Source: RPQJ01 sp035691185 (GTDB taxonomy: Bacteria > Pseudomonadota > Gammaproteobacteria > Steroidobacterales > Steroidobacteraceae). Taken from it: a stretch of 22,617 nucleotides of DNA. The notes below the pieces were generated by a model that had not been told where the DNA came from, made no database searches, and saw only the letters and a program-made list of their open reading frames with translations. The DNA is taken from the NCBI GenBank assembly GCA_035691185.1, contig DASSJN010000215.1:1-22617 (forward strand), written 5' to 3'. This document shows positions 14,660 through 22,175 of this stretch, in pieces (position 1 is the stretch's first letter; each line of letters opens with the position of its first letter). The position numbers and the translations under genes are program-made.

Positions 14660-15487
14660 TCAGACCGCCGCGGGGCCCATGCGCACCGCGTGCGTCGGGC
14701 GAGTGCCTCCGGCCTGGTAGTACGGCATCATCTTCGGCGCGAGCTTGCCGAGCCGCTCCAGTCGCGTCGCGTCGCTCGGGTGCGTGCTCAGGAACTGAGG
14801 CGGCGCGCCGCCGCCGGCCTTGCCCATCTTCTGCCACAACGTGATCGCCGCACGCGGGTCGTAGCCCGCCTTCGCGGCGAGTTCGATGCCGATACGGTCC
14901 GCCTCCGTTTCCGCCGTGCGGCTGTTCGGCAGGTCCACCGCGAGCTGCGCCGCCACGGCGGTCGCCGCCATCGAGGACGCCGACTGGTCGAGCAGGATCC
15001 CGGCGGCCATGACGCCCGCCTGGCTCGCCAGCGCCATCGACATGCGCTCGGCCGTGTGGTTCGCGAGCGCGTGCGCGATCTCGTGACCCATGACCTGCGC
15101 GAGCTCGTCGTCGGTCGGGTCGATCTTCTGGATCAGACCGGTGTAGATCGCCATGCGACCGCCGGCCATGCACCACGCGTTGACGCTCTTCGGCTCGTCG
15201 ATGACCTGCACGCTCCACTGCCAGTTCGCGCTTTCGGGCCGCATCCTCACGGCCTGGCCGACGAGGCGCTCGGTGATGACCTCGACGCGGTTCAGCAGCC
15301 GCGGATCCGTGACGAGCTTGCCCTGCTGCTTGTACTTGCCCATCTCCTGGGCATAGGCCTGCCGCGACGCACTGATCGCCTGCTGCTCGGACACGAGCAT
15401 CAGTTGCGAGCGCCCGGTGGGGCTCGTCGCGCAAGCGGCGACGACCAGCGACGACGTGACGGCGAGCAACGGCTTGCGGAGTCTCAT
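14660..15487 (-). CDS. M48 family metallopeptidase, probable lipoprotein
   Basis: A 275-residue protein. MRLRKPLLAVTSSLVVAAC is a lipoprotein signal with lipobox VAAC. The zinc site is H135-E136-x-x-H139 in GHEIAHALANH, with a downstream ligand E195 in AETEADRIG, the LoiP/BepA/Oma1-like pattern of M48 peptidases. FLSTHPSDATRLERL near the C-terminus is the usual substrate-side motif. The likely role is quality control of envelope proteins, anchored to a membrane on the periplasmic side. The start is placed at ATG 15487, because the upstream in-frame ATG or GTG codons would hide the signal. It is the first gene of a pair with oligopeptidase B. The 155-base gap upstream (15488-15642) separates it from a divergent hydrolase, and no sure promoter was found there. 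Confidence 0.9.
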   Translation of the reverse strand: MRLRKPLLAVTSSLVVAACATSPTGRSQLMLVSEQQAISASRQAYAQEMGKYKQQGKLVTDPRLLNRVEVITERLVGQAVRMRPESANWQWSVQVIDEPKSVNAWCMAGGRMAIYTGLIQKIDPTDDELAQVMGHEIAHALANHTAERMSMALASQAGVMAAGILLDQSASSMAATAVAAQLAVDLPNSRTAETEADRIGIELAAKAGYDPRAAITLWQKMGKAGGGAPPQFLSTHPSDATRLERLGKLAPKMMPYYQAGGTRPTHAVRMGPAAV

Positions 15488-15631
15488 GCCTGCACCCTGG
15501 TGACTGGCAGTCTGGACGGGACAGGGGAACATGATGCACCGGCCAGCGCGGCATCGGGAAGGAGACGGGACGGTCAATACCGTGCGTCGTGTTGTAAGCT
15601 CAGACCTGCCGTGCACCACACGGCGCTCGAC

Positions 15632-15638
15632 GGGGAGG
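15632..15638 (+). promoter_or_regulatory. Ribosome-binding site deciding a GTG start
   Basis: GGGGAGG ends four bases before the GTG at 15643, the only strong Shine-Dalgarno sequence here, and it fixes the non-ATG start of the hydrolase. A TAAGCT hexamer at 15595-15600 may be its -10. Confidence 0.6.
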
Positions 15639-15642
15639 CAGC

Positions 15643-16479
15643 GTGGCCCACTGGAGCGATGCCCGCGTCGCCGGGAGCGGTGTCAGCCTGCACGTACGGC
15701 ACGGCGGGCGCGGCGCCGACGTACTTCTGCTGCACGGGTTTCCCGACTCCTGGCGGCTCTGGGCCGACGTGGCGCCACGGCTGGTGGCGGCCGGTTACCG
15801 CGTGATCATGCCGGACCTGCGCGGTTTCGGCCGCTCCGACGCCCCGCCCGGCGTCGCCGATTATTCGCTCGGCCACATCGTGGCGGACCTGCGTTCGCTG
15901 ATCGCCCGCCTCGCCCACGACCGCCCGGTCCACGTGGTCGGCCACGACTGGGGCGCGGTTGCGGGCTGGTGCCTGGCGCTGGAGCACCCCAGCCTGGTCG
16001 CTTCGCACGTCGCGCTCTCGGTCGGCCATCCCCGTGAATACGCGCTCGCCGGCGTCGCGCAGAAGCTCAAGGGCCTCTACACCCTCGCCTGGCAGTGGCC
16101 CGGCCTGAGCGAGCGCTGGCTGCGGCGTGACGGGTTCGCCGGGCTGCGCGGCTGGGCCCGGCAGCACCCGCACCTCGAGCCCTGCATCGCCGACATGTCG
16201 CGCCCGGGCCGGCTGACCGCCGGCCTCAACTGGTACCGCGCGAACCTGCGCCGGGTCCTGGTGGGGTCGTGGCCGGCCTGCACGGTGCCGACGCTCGGCG
16301 TCTGGAGCGACCGCGACAGTCTTCTCGCCGAAGACCAGATGCGCGATTCCGAGCGGCGCATGCGCGCGCCCTGGCGTTACGAGCGGGTGCCGGACGCCGG
16401 GCACTGGCTGCCGCTGGAGCAGCCGGAGCGCGTGGCGCAGCTGGCGGTGGGGTGGATGAGGGAAGTGACCAGCGGATAG
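15643..16479 (+). CDS. Alpha/beta hydrolase, epoxide hydrolase-like
   Basis: A 278-residue alpha/beta-hydrolase. The oxyanion motif HGFP is at 31-34 and the nucleophile is D102 in GHDWGA (aspartate rather than serine, as in epoxide hydrolases and haloalkane dehalogenases). The acid is probably D225 in WSDRDSLL and the base is H254 in AGHWLPLEQP. A cap tyrosine, Y198 in NWYRANL, matches the epoxide-hydrolase ring-opening tyrosine. Expected reaction: hydrolysis of an epoxide to a diol, in the cytoplasm; a dehalogenase is the alternative. Start is GTG with a strong ribosome site. The stop codon and last four codons (VTSG) fall in the heptamer repeat, so the C-terminus may have been reshaped by that element. 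Confidence 0.87.
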   Translation: MAHWSDARVAGSGVSLHVRHGGRGADVLLLHGFPDSWRLWADVAPRLVAAGYRVIMPDLRGFGRSDAPPGVADYSLGHIVADLRSLIARLAHDRPVHVVGHDWGAVAGWCLALEHPSLVASHVALSVGHPREYALAGVAQKLKGLYTLAWQWPGLSERWLRRDGFAGLRGWARQHPHLEPCIADMSRPGRLTAGLNWYRANLRRVLVGSWPACTVPTLGVWSDRDSLLAEDQMRDSERRMRAPWRYERVPDAGHWLPLEQPERVAQLAVGWMREVTSG

Positions 16480-16572
16480 TGTCTAGCGGATAGTCGGAAA
16501 GCCGACTGCGTCGGCGGGCGGCGGAGCCGCTTCCTACCAGACACTAGACACTAGACACTAGACGCTAACACT
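16465..16572. repeat. Heptamer-armed inverted repeat, copy 2
   Basis: The left arm is GTGACCA, GCGGATA, GTGTCTA, GCGGATA (16465-16492). The right arm is CAGACAC, TAGACAC, TAGACAC, TAGACGC (16538-16565), followed by TAACACT. The core holds two small hairpins, GCCGAC/GTCGGC (16501-16506, 16510-16515) and GCGGC/GCCGC (16518-16522, 16526-16530). It separates convergent genes, and both of their stop codons (16477-16479 on plus, 16551-16553 on minus) lie inside the heptamers. It shares 17 of 18 bases of GTGTCTAGCGGWTAGTCG with copy 1. Confidence 0.83.
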
Positions 16573-17912
16573 GGCCCCCTCCCCCTCCGGTACACCTTCC
16601 GCGTCGCCCGAGCCGCGCGCAACTCGCTCGCGACGTACTCGCCGAGCGCCTGCAGTGAGCCGCGCCCGAGGTCCGCCGGCTGGCCGTCCGCGAGCCGGAA
16701 CAGCTGACAGTAGTACCAGGACTGCGCGGCGAACGCGTTCAGCGCCTTCCCGAAGACTGCCCGACTCTGCGGCGAGAGCCACCCCCGTTCCCGCACGTAG
16801 AGGCGACGGTCGAGGTCATCGATGCGTTCGATCTCACGCGCGAGCAGCCGGCGCGGGAAATCGGGCATCCAGCAGAGGGGACGCCCGAGCCCGATCACGT
16901 CGCAGTCCCCGCCCTCGCCGTCGTCCGCGCCGAGCGCAGCCTCCATGCCGCCGCGGCTGCGGAATCCGCCCGTCACCATGAGCGGCATGGTCGCGACGCG
17001 CCGAATGGCCGCCGCGTAGTCGAGGAAATAGGCCTCGCGCGCGCGCGTACTGGGTCGCACCGGGACAGCGTCTGCCGCCCTGCCCTCGAAGCCGATCAAT
17101 CGGGGTTGCTCGTACGTACCGCCCGAGATCTCGAGCAGGTCGATCGACTCGCGGTTGAGCCACTGCACGACCTGCAGGCACTCCTCGTGGGAAAAGCCAC
17201 CCTTGCGGAAGTCGTCCGAGTTCAGTTTCACGGCGACCGGAAAGTCGTGACCGACGGCGCGGCGCACGGCGCGCACGCATTCGAGCAGAAAACGCGCACG
17301 GTTCCCGAGGGGACCGCCCCACGCGTCGGTGCGACGATTCGTGACCGGCGAGAGGAACGAGCTGACCAGGTAGCCATGGGCGCCGTGCACCTGCACGCCC
17401 GTGAAGCCCGTCTCTCGTGCCACCCTGGCTGCGTGCGCGAAGCGCCCGATCAGGTCGAGGATCTCGCGCTCGGTCAACGCCCGCGGCGTCGCGTAGCTGC
17501 CCAACAGGTCCAGGCGCACGGCGGATGGCGATACCGGGTCGCCGGTGACATACCGCGGCGACTGGCGTCCCGCGTGCGCGACCTGGACCCACAGGTGGTT
17601 CCCCGCCGCCGTGCCGGCCCGGGCCCAGGCTTGCAGGCGCGCACGCGCCTCGGCGTCGTACGTACGCGGCGCGGAGTGGTCGATGGCGACGTTCGCCGGA
17701 CGCTCGAGGTCGAACCGATCGACCTGCAGGTTGCCGGTCAGCAGCAACCCTGCTCCGCCTTCGCTCCAGGTTCGATACAGCCGTTCGTGCCGCGGGGTGG
17801 CGCGGAGCCACGCGTCGGCCAGTCCTTCTGTCATGGCCGCCTTCGCCAGGCGGTTGGTCAGCGTGGCACCGCAGGCCAGCCGCAGCGGTCGTGCGAGCAC
17901 GTCCGTCGTCAT
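16551..17912 (-). CDS. NADH:flavin oxidoreductase, Old Yellow Enzyme family
   Basis: A 453-residue FMN-binding TIM-barrel protein. QVAHAGRQ (110-117), VHGAHGYL with H176 and H179 (175-182), SPVTNRRTDAWGG (188-200), VKLNSDD and VTGGFRS are family landmarks; the two histidines bind the electron-withdrawing group of the substrate. The iron-sulfur and FAD/NAD domains of 2,4-dienoyl-CoA reductase are absent, so this is a single-barrel ene-reductase with a C-terminal extension of about 80 residues. The substrate is an unknown activated alkene or ketone. GGAGGAT (17916-17922) lies three bases before ATG. The last residues (VLASSV) and the stop are encoded in the heptamer repeat, which may have changed the tail. 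Confidence 0.9.
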   Translation of the reverse strand: MTTDVLARPLRLACGATLTNRLAKAAMTEGLADAWLRATPRHERLYRTWSEGGAGLLLTGNLQVDRFDLERPANVAIDHSAPRTYDAEARARLQAWARAGTAAGNHLWVQVAHAGRQSPRYVTGDPVSPSAVRLDLLGSYATPRALTEREILDLIGRFAHAARVARETGFTGVQVHGAHGYLVSSFLSPVTNRRTDAWGGPLGNRARFLLECVRAVRRAVGHDFPVAVKLNSDDFRKGGFSHEECLQVVQWLNRESIDLLEISGGTYEQPRLIGFEGRAADAVPVRPSTRAREAYFLDYAAAIRRVATMPLMVTGGFRSRGGMEAALGADDGEGGDCDVIGLGRPLCWMPDFPRRLLAREIERIDDLDRRLYVRERGWLSPQSRAVFGKALNAFAAQSWYYCQLFRLADGQPADLGRGSLQALGEYVASELRAARATRKVYRRGRGPVLASSV

Positions 17913-17941
17913 TTCATCCTCCGCTGCGCCGGTTGTATGAT
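17913..17941 (+). promoter_or_regulatory. Possible promoter of the 169-residue hypothetical gene
   Basis: TATGAT (17936-17941) is close to the -10 consensus and TTCATC (17913-17918) lies 17 bases upstream as a weak -35. The start would be near 17948. The -35 overlaps the ribosome site of the divergent flavin oxidoreductase gene. Confidence 0.45.
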
Positions 17942-17993
17942 GCGTTCCTCACCAACAGGGGGATTCCGGTGGCGCAGGGCCGCGCGCCGGAGC

Positions 17994-18000
17994 GGAGGAT
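17994..18000 (+). promoter_or_regulatory. Strong ribosome-binding site
   Basis: GGAGGAT stands six bases before the ATG at 18007, and an identical GGAGGAT serves the divergent gene, giving the intergenic region near-mirror ends. It supports the reality of the unrecognised gene. Confidence 0.65.
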
Positions 18001-18006
18001 AACGAG

Positions 18007-18516
18007 ATGCTGACCCGCGACAAGCTGACGCCGACGCAGTGGCAGGCCGTCCGCAATACGCCGCACCACGTGATCATCGCCGTGTCCGCCTCGGGAGGCA
18101 GCCCGTTCGACGAGATGCTCGAACGCGCAGCAGGCCTGCAAGGCATCGTCGACGCGGGAAACAGCTCGCACCCGCTCGTGAACGAAATCGCGGTCAGCGT
18201 GCACATCATGGGCGCGCAGGAAGAGATCCGGCGCTGGTACTACACGCTGGAAGAGCACCACCGCACGCCGCAGAACCTGCAGGACAAGGCGCTCGAAACC
18301 GCCCGGCATGCGCTCGAGGCCCTCGGTACGCACGGCACGGCGGACGACCTCCTGCACTACGGCGAGTTCGTGCTCTCGCTCGCCAACCGCGTGGCGCGCG
18401 CCGCGCGTGAGGGCGACGTGATGGGCCTCGGCGGCGAACTCGTGAGCACGAGCGAACGGAAGTTCATCGAGCGTCTCGACCAGCTGATCCAGGAGCGCCG
18501 CCTCGCGCGCGCCTGA
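18007..18516 (+). CDS. Hypothetical protein, helical, cytoplasmic
   Basis: A 169-residue protein I do not assign to a family. The sequence begins MLTRDKLTPTQWQAVRNTPHHVIIAV and reads as mostly alpha-helical, with a glycine break at SASGGSP (27-33) and charged helices around 70-100 and 125-165. There is no signal peptide, membrane segment or obvious catalytic motif. A strong ribosome site, a near-consensus -10 and a perfect terminator hairpin after its stop argue that it is a real, single-gene unit. It is divergent from the flavin oxidoreductase and convergent with the RND transporter. Confidence 0.8.
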   Translation: MLTRDKLTPTQWQAVRNTPHHVIIAVSASGGSPFDEMLERAAGLQGIVDAGNSSHPLVNEIAVSVHIMGAQEEIRRWYYTLEEHHRTPQNLQDKALETARHALEALGTHGTADDLLHYGEFVLSLANRVARAAREGDVMGLGGELVSTSERKFIERLDQLIQERRLARA

Positions 18517-18544
18517 GCGGCGACAGCGGCGGCCGTGAATCCCG

Positions 18545-18580
18545 GAAGGCCCCGGCCGGCGCGTGGCGCCCGGGGCCTTC
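18545..18580. terminator. Bidirectional terminator hairpin
   Basis: GAAGGCCCCGG (18545-18555) and CCGGGGCCTTC (18570-18580) form a perfect 11-base-pair stem around a 14-base loop, between the convergent stops of the hypothetical gene (18516) and the RND transporter (18588). A-rich and T-rich ends of the stem make it the strongest terminator in the window. Confidence 0.75.
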
Positions 18581-18587
18581 TGCGTCT

Positions 18588-21011
18588 TCAGGCGCGGGCC
18601 GTCTCCACGACGGGCTTCGTCCTGCGGTCGCCCACGAGATAGGCCGCGAGCGCCGGCAGCAGCAGGATCGCGCCGAACGCGTTCACGAGGAACATGAACG
18701 CCAGCAGGATCCCCATGTCGGCCTGGAACTTGAGCGCCGAGAATATCCAGGTCGCGACCGAGATCGTCATCGTCGCCGCCGTGAAGATCGACGCCGTGCC
18801 GCGCTGCTTGAGCGCCTCGACGAACGCGTCCTTGAGCACGAGCCCGTTGTCCTCCATCTCGTGCTTCATGCGTTCGAACAGGTAGATGCCGTAGTCCACG
18901 CCCACGCCGACGCCGAGCGCCACGACCGGCAGCGTGTTGACCTTGACGCCGATGCCGAGCATCGCCATGAGTGCGTTGCACAGGATCGTCACCAGCGCCA
19001 GCGGCAGGATGATGCAGAGCGTGATCGGGAACGAGCGGAACGTGATCAGGCAGAGCAGGCCGACCGACGCGAACAGCGCGAGGTTGACCCACTTGTCGGC
19101 CGCTTCCACCGCCTCGTTGGTGGCCGCCATGACGCCGACGTTGCCGCTCGCCAGCCGGAACGTCACGCGCTCCGTGTCGCCACCGCCGGCCTTGAAGTCC
19201 TTGACCTTGGCCACGATGTGCTCGATCGTCGTCGCCTGGTGGTCGGTCGTGTAGATGCTGATCGGCATCGCGGTGCAGCGCGAGTTCATGAACTCGTTGC
19301 CGAGGCGCGTGGCGTACCCGACGCCCTGCGCGATCTGTGCGCGGCTCTCGGGCAGCATGCGCCACTTGACGTAGGTCTCGGCGAAGGACTGCGTGATCGT
19401 CTTCACGAAGCCCGAGAGCGCACGCACGGTCGCGACGCCGTCGACCTGGCGCATCTGGAATTCGAAGTCCTCGATCTTGTCCATGACGTCGCGATCGACG
19501 CAGGGCGAGTCCTCGTCGTCGGCCGGCTTGGCCTCGGCGATGACCTGCAGCAGGTCCACGCCGATCGCGAAGTGGCTGGTGATCATCTCGACGTCCTGGT
19601 TGTAGCGCGAATCGGGGCGCAGTTCGGGGACGCCCTTGCCGAGGTCGCCGATGTGCAGCAGGCGCGCCTGTGAGAGCCCGAAGACGAGCAGTGCGAGACC
19701 GGCCAGCAGGGGGATCCAGGCGATCTTCTTCGTGGCGAGCGGCCCGATGCGCTCCCAGAGCCAGTCGCCCGCCGTTTCCTTGCCGGCCAGCTTGGATGCC
19801 TGCTCCGGCGAGAACTTGTAGTACGACAGCAGGATCGGCAGCAGCATCTTGTTGGTGATGATCATCACCGTGACGCCGATCGTCGCCGTGAAGGCGAGTT
19901 CGCGCACCATCTCGATCTCGATGAACGCGATGACCATGAAGCCGAGCGCGTTGGCGAGCAGCGCCATCGCGCCCGGGATGAAGAGCTTCTGGAAGGAGTG
20001 CGTCGAGGCGGTCACGCCGTCGGCGCCGTGCAGCGTCTCGAGCTTCCAGGCGTTGGTCATCTGCACCGCGTGCGAGACGGCGATCGAGAAGATCAGGAAC
20101 GGCACCAGGATCGACATCGGGTCGAGGCCCAGCCCGAACACGGGCAGCAGCCCCAGCAGCCAGATCACGGGCACCACCGCGCAGATCAGCGCCAGCGCCG
20201 TGATCATGAGCGAGCCGGAGTACCAGTACAGCAGGAACGAGGTGATCACGAACGCCAGGCCGAAGAACACGAGCACGCCCGCGGCGCCCCTGGCGATGTC
20301 GCCGACGGCCTTGGCGAAGCCGATGACGTGGACGCCGGTCGTCTCGTTCTCGTACTTGGCGCGAATCTCCTCGAGCCGCTTGGACACGACCTGCAGGTCG
20401 AGGCGCTCGCCGGTCTTAGGGTCGTTCTCCATCAGCGTGGCGACGACCATCGCCGCGCTCTGGTCGTTCGACACCAGGCGGCCGACCCAGTCCGACTTGA
20501 GCAGGTTCTCCTTCACCAGCCGCAACTGTTGCGGCGTGCCGGCGAAGTCGGCCGAGACGATGTTGCCGCCGCGGAAGCCGTCTTCGACGACTTCGTTGTA
20601 GCGGACGTTGGGCGTGAACAGCGAGGCGACCGAACTGCGCTCGACGCCCTCGATGTAGAAGACCTCCTCGGTCACCTTGCGGAGGGTCTCCATGAACTCT
20701 TTGTCGTAGATGTCGCCTTTCTTGTTCTTCAGCGCGACCAGCACCTTGTTGGCGCCGCCGAAATCGGACTGGTACTGCAGGAAGGTCTGCATGTACTCGT
20801 GCTTGAGCGGGATCATCTTCGTGAAGGCCGCCTGCACGCGCAGCTGGCTCGCCATCGCGCCCAGCAGGATCGTGATCAGGACGAACAGGATCAGCAGCGG
20901 CTTGCGGTTGCGGAAGATCCAGTACGAGATCCGGCCGACCCAGTCCGCGGAAAACTGCTGTTGCTTGATCTCGGTTCCACCGTTGTCACCGGGATTGACG
21001 TCGTTCGCCAT
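18588..21011 (-). CDS. RND superfamily (MMPL-type) transporter
   Basis: An 807-residue inner-membrane protein with the RND layout: one helix near 40-58, a large periplasmic loop (about 65-245), five helices (about 245-410), a second start helix (about 435-450), a second periplasmic loop, and five final helices ending near 795. GVGVDYGIYLFERMKHE carries D706-Y707, the proton-relay pair of MMPL/HpnN-type transporters. The equivalent place in the first half has S313-H314 (AVSHAVQM). The protein is too short for a drug-efflux AcrB type and fits the COG1033-like group that moves lipids or hydrophobic compounds. GGAGGG five bases before ATG 21011 sets the start over GTG 21023. It is 21 bases behind the YCF48 gene. 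Confidence 0.9.
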   Translation of the reverse strand: MANDVNPGDNGGTEIKQQQFSADWVGRISYWIFRNRKPLLILFVLITILLGAMASQLRVQAAFTKMIPLKHEYMQTFLQYQSDFGGANKVLVALKNKKGDIYDKEFMETLRKVTEEVFYIEGVERSSVASLFTPNVRYNEVVEDGFRGGNIVSADFAGTPQQLRLVKENLLKSDWVGRLVSNDQSAAMVVATLMENDPKTGERLDLQVVSKRLEEIRAKYENETTGVHVIGFAKAVGDIARGAAGVLVFFGLAFVITSFLLYWYSGSLMITALALICAVVPVIWLLGLLPVFGLGLDPMSILVPFLIFSIAVSHAVQMTNAWKLETLHGADGVTASTHSFQKLFIPGAMALLANALGFMVIAFIEIEMVRELAFTATIGVTVMIITNKMLLPILLSYYKFSPEQASKLAGKETAGDWLWERIGPLATKKIAWIPLLAGLALLVFGLSQARLLHIGDLGKGVPELRPDSRYNQDVEMITSHFAIGVDLLQVIAEAKPADDEDSPCVDRDVMDKIEDFEFQMRQVDGVATVRALSGFVKTITQSFAETYVKWRMLPESRAQIAQGVGYATRLGNEFMNSRCTAMPISIYTTDHQATTIEHIVAKVKDFKAGGGDTERVTFRLASGNVGVMAATNEAVEAADKWVNLALFASVGLLCLITFRSFPITLCIILPLALVTILCNALMAMLGIGVKVNTLPVVALGVGVGVDYGIYLFERMKHEMEDNGLVLKDAFVEALKQRGTASIFTAATMTISVATWIFSALKFQADMGILLAFMFLVNAFGAILLLPALAAYLVGDRRTKPVVETARA

Positions 21012-21014
21012 GTG

Positions 21015-21020
21015 CCCTCC
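21015..21020 (-). promoter_or_regulatory. Ribosome-binding site of the RND gene
   Basis: On the minus strand GGAGGG is followed by CAC and ATG. This is the reason for choosing the 21011 start, since an upstream in-frame GTG would put the ribosome site inside the gene. Confidence 0.6.
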
Positions 21021-21032
21021 CACGCGGTCCCG

Positions 21033-22013
21033 TTACCGGCTCTCGAGCCAGGCCGGATCCAGCGGCGTCACGCCGCTTTCGCCCGCGAGGATGATCCGTC
21101 CGTCCGCCTCGACGGCTGCGGCAAAACCGCGGCCACTCGGCGCCCAATGCAGGTCGAGCGTCTGTCCGTCGTCCTTGCTCAGGGCGAGCAGGCCCGAGTT
21201 GCCGACGAGCAGGATGCGCCCGTCGGACAGTACGCGCCCGCCGTTCAGCGACGCCGTCGTGTTCAGCGGGACCTTCTGCCAGGTGGCGCCGAGGTCCGCG
21301 CTCCGATACACGTTGCCGCGCATGCCGAAGGCCACGACGGTGCCGCTCGCCGTGGCGAGCACGCCGAAATACGAGCCGACGTACGGCGAGGTGATCGCCG
21401 ACCACGTGGCGCCGCCGTCGTCGGAGCGCGCCAGCGTGCCCGACTCCGCCACCATGATCAGCGTTTCGCCGACCGGGATGACCTGCGAAATGTGCCACTC
21501 GAAATCCTCGGCGAGCACCGTCTGCCGGACCCAGGTCCTGCCGGCGTCGGCCGAATCGAAGTACATGCCGAAGGCGCCGTAGGCGGCGAAGTGGTCGCCT
21601 CCCAGGCTGACGACGCCGAGCAGCGACTCGGGCTCGGCCTCAGGCACCGACACATGCGCCCAGTTCTCCCCGCCGTCTTCGGTGCGGACGAACGATCCGC
21701 CGTGGCCGACCGCCACGCCCACCTTGGCGTCGCGGAACGCAATGCCGGTGAGCGTGCGCGTGACGGGCGTTTCCCTGGCTCGCCAGGTCTTGCCCGCGTC
21801 GTCGGACAACAGGACGAAGCCGCGTTCGCCGACCGCCGCGAGCCGTTCGCCGACCCTGGCGATGTCGATCAGGACGATCCGGTTCGGTTTGATCTCCACG
21901 ACCGTCTTGCCACGAGCCGCCGCCGGGGCAGCCTCTTCCTGCGCGTTTGCGACGGGCACGGCCACGGATACCGCGGCCATCCAGAGGTACGCCGCTCTCA
22001 GCCAGTGTTTCAT
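21033..22013 (-). CDS. Exported YCF48/BNR-repeat beta-propeller protein
   Basis: A 326-residue protein with a signal peptide (MKHWLRAAYLWMAAVSVAVPVANA). Asp-box motifs of the form SxDxGxTW recur: SDDAGKTW, TEDGGENW, SADAGRTW, SDDGGATW, SADLGATW and a degenerate SKDDGQT. They mark the blades of a propeller of the YCF48/HCF136-like type. In bacteria, proteins of this type are found next to RND transporters and DUF1329/DUF1302 outer-membrane proteins, so a periplasmic bridging or chaperone role is an inference. The start at 22013 is preferred because the frame upstream to 22127 would bury the signal. The RND gene follows after 21 bases, so the two are probably co-transcribed. Confidence 0.9.
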   Translation of the reverse strand: MKHWLRAAYLWMAAVSVAVPVANAQEEAAPAAARGKTVVEIKPNRIVLIDIARVGERLAAVGERGFVLLSDDAGKTWRARETPVTRTLTGIAFRDAKVGVAVGHGGSFVRTEDGGENWAHVSVPEAEPESLLGVVSLGGDHFAAYGAFGMYFDSADAGRTWVRQTVLAEDFEWHISQVIPVGETLIMVAESGTLARSDDGGATWSAITSPYVGSYFGVLATASGTVVAFGMRGNVYRSADLGATWQKVPLNTTASLNGGRVLSDGRILLVGNSGLLALSKDDGQTLDLHWAPSGRGFAAAVEADGRIILAGESGVTPLDPAWLESR

Positions 22014-22028
22014 GAGAACCTCATCCCC

Positions 22029-22047
22029 GGCGGGCCCGGAGCCCGCC
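22029..22047. repeat. GC-rich hairpin in the leader of the YCF48 gene
   Basis: GGCGGGC (22029-22035) and GCCCGCC (22041-22047) form a perfect 7-base-pair stem with a 5-base loop, 15 bases upstream of the YCF48 start codon. It may affect translation or may be a weak terminator remnant. Confidence 0.4.
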
Positions 22048-22110
22048 CACCGCCGATGGCGGTCGAGTCTTCCCGATCCGGCGTCGCGACCGCCCTGCCG
22101 TGCGCAGACG

Positions 22111-22136
22111 GGCGCCGGCGAGTTCACGCCGGCGCC
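22111..22136. terminator. Perfect hairpin between the DUF1329 and YCF48 genes
   Basis: GGCGCCGGCG (22111-22120) and CGCCGGCGCC (22127-22136) form a 10-base-pair stem with a 6-base loop, 39 bases past the DUF1329 stop. No T-run follows on the minus strand, so partial termination or mRNA end protection that sets different expression levels along the cluster is the likeliest role. Confidence 0.55.
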
Positions 22137-22175
22137 GTCGTGACCGTCAGGCGCAGCCGGGCGCCGCTGCGAGCA

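Noticed and set aside
12561..15554. Oligopeptidase B extended to 997 residues
   Set aside because: The added 308 residues overlap the M48 gene in another frame and show no domain; the ATG at 14630 gives a normal family length.
16558..16782. Alternative minus-strand frame at the end of the flavin oxidoreductase suggesting a frameshift
   Set aside because: The main frame runs unbroken to 16551 with consistent composition; the other frame is a shadow.
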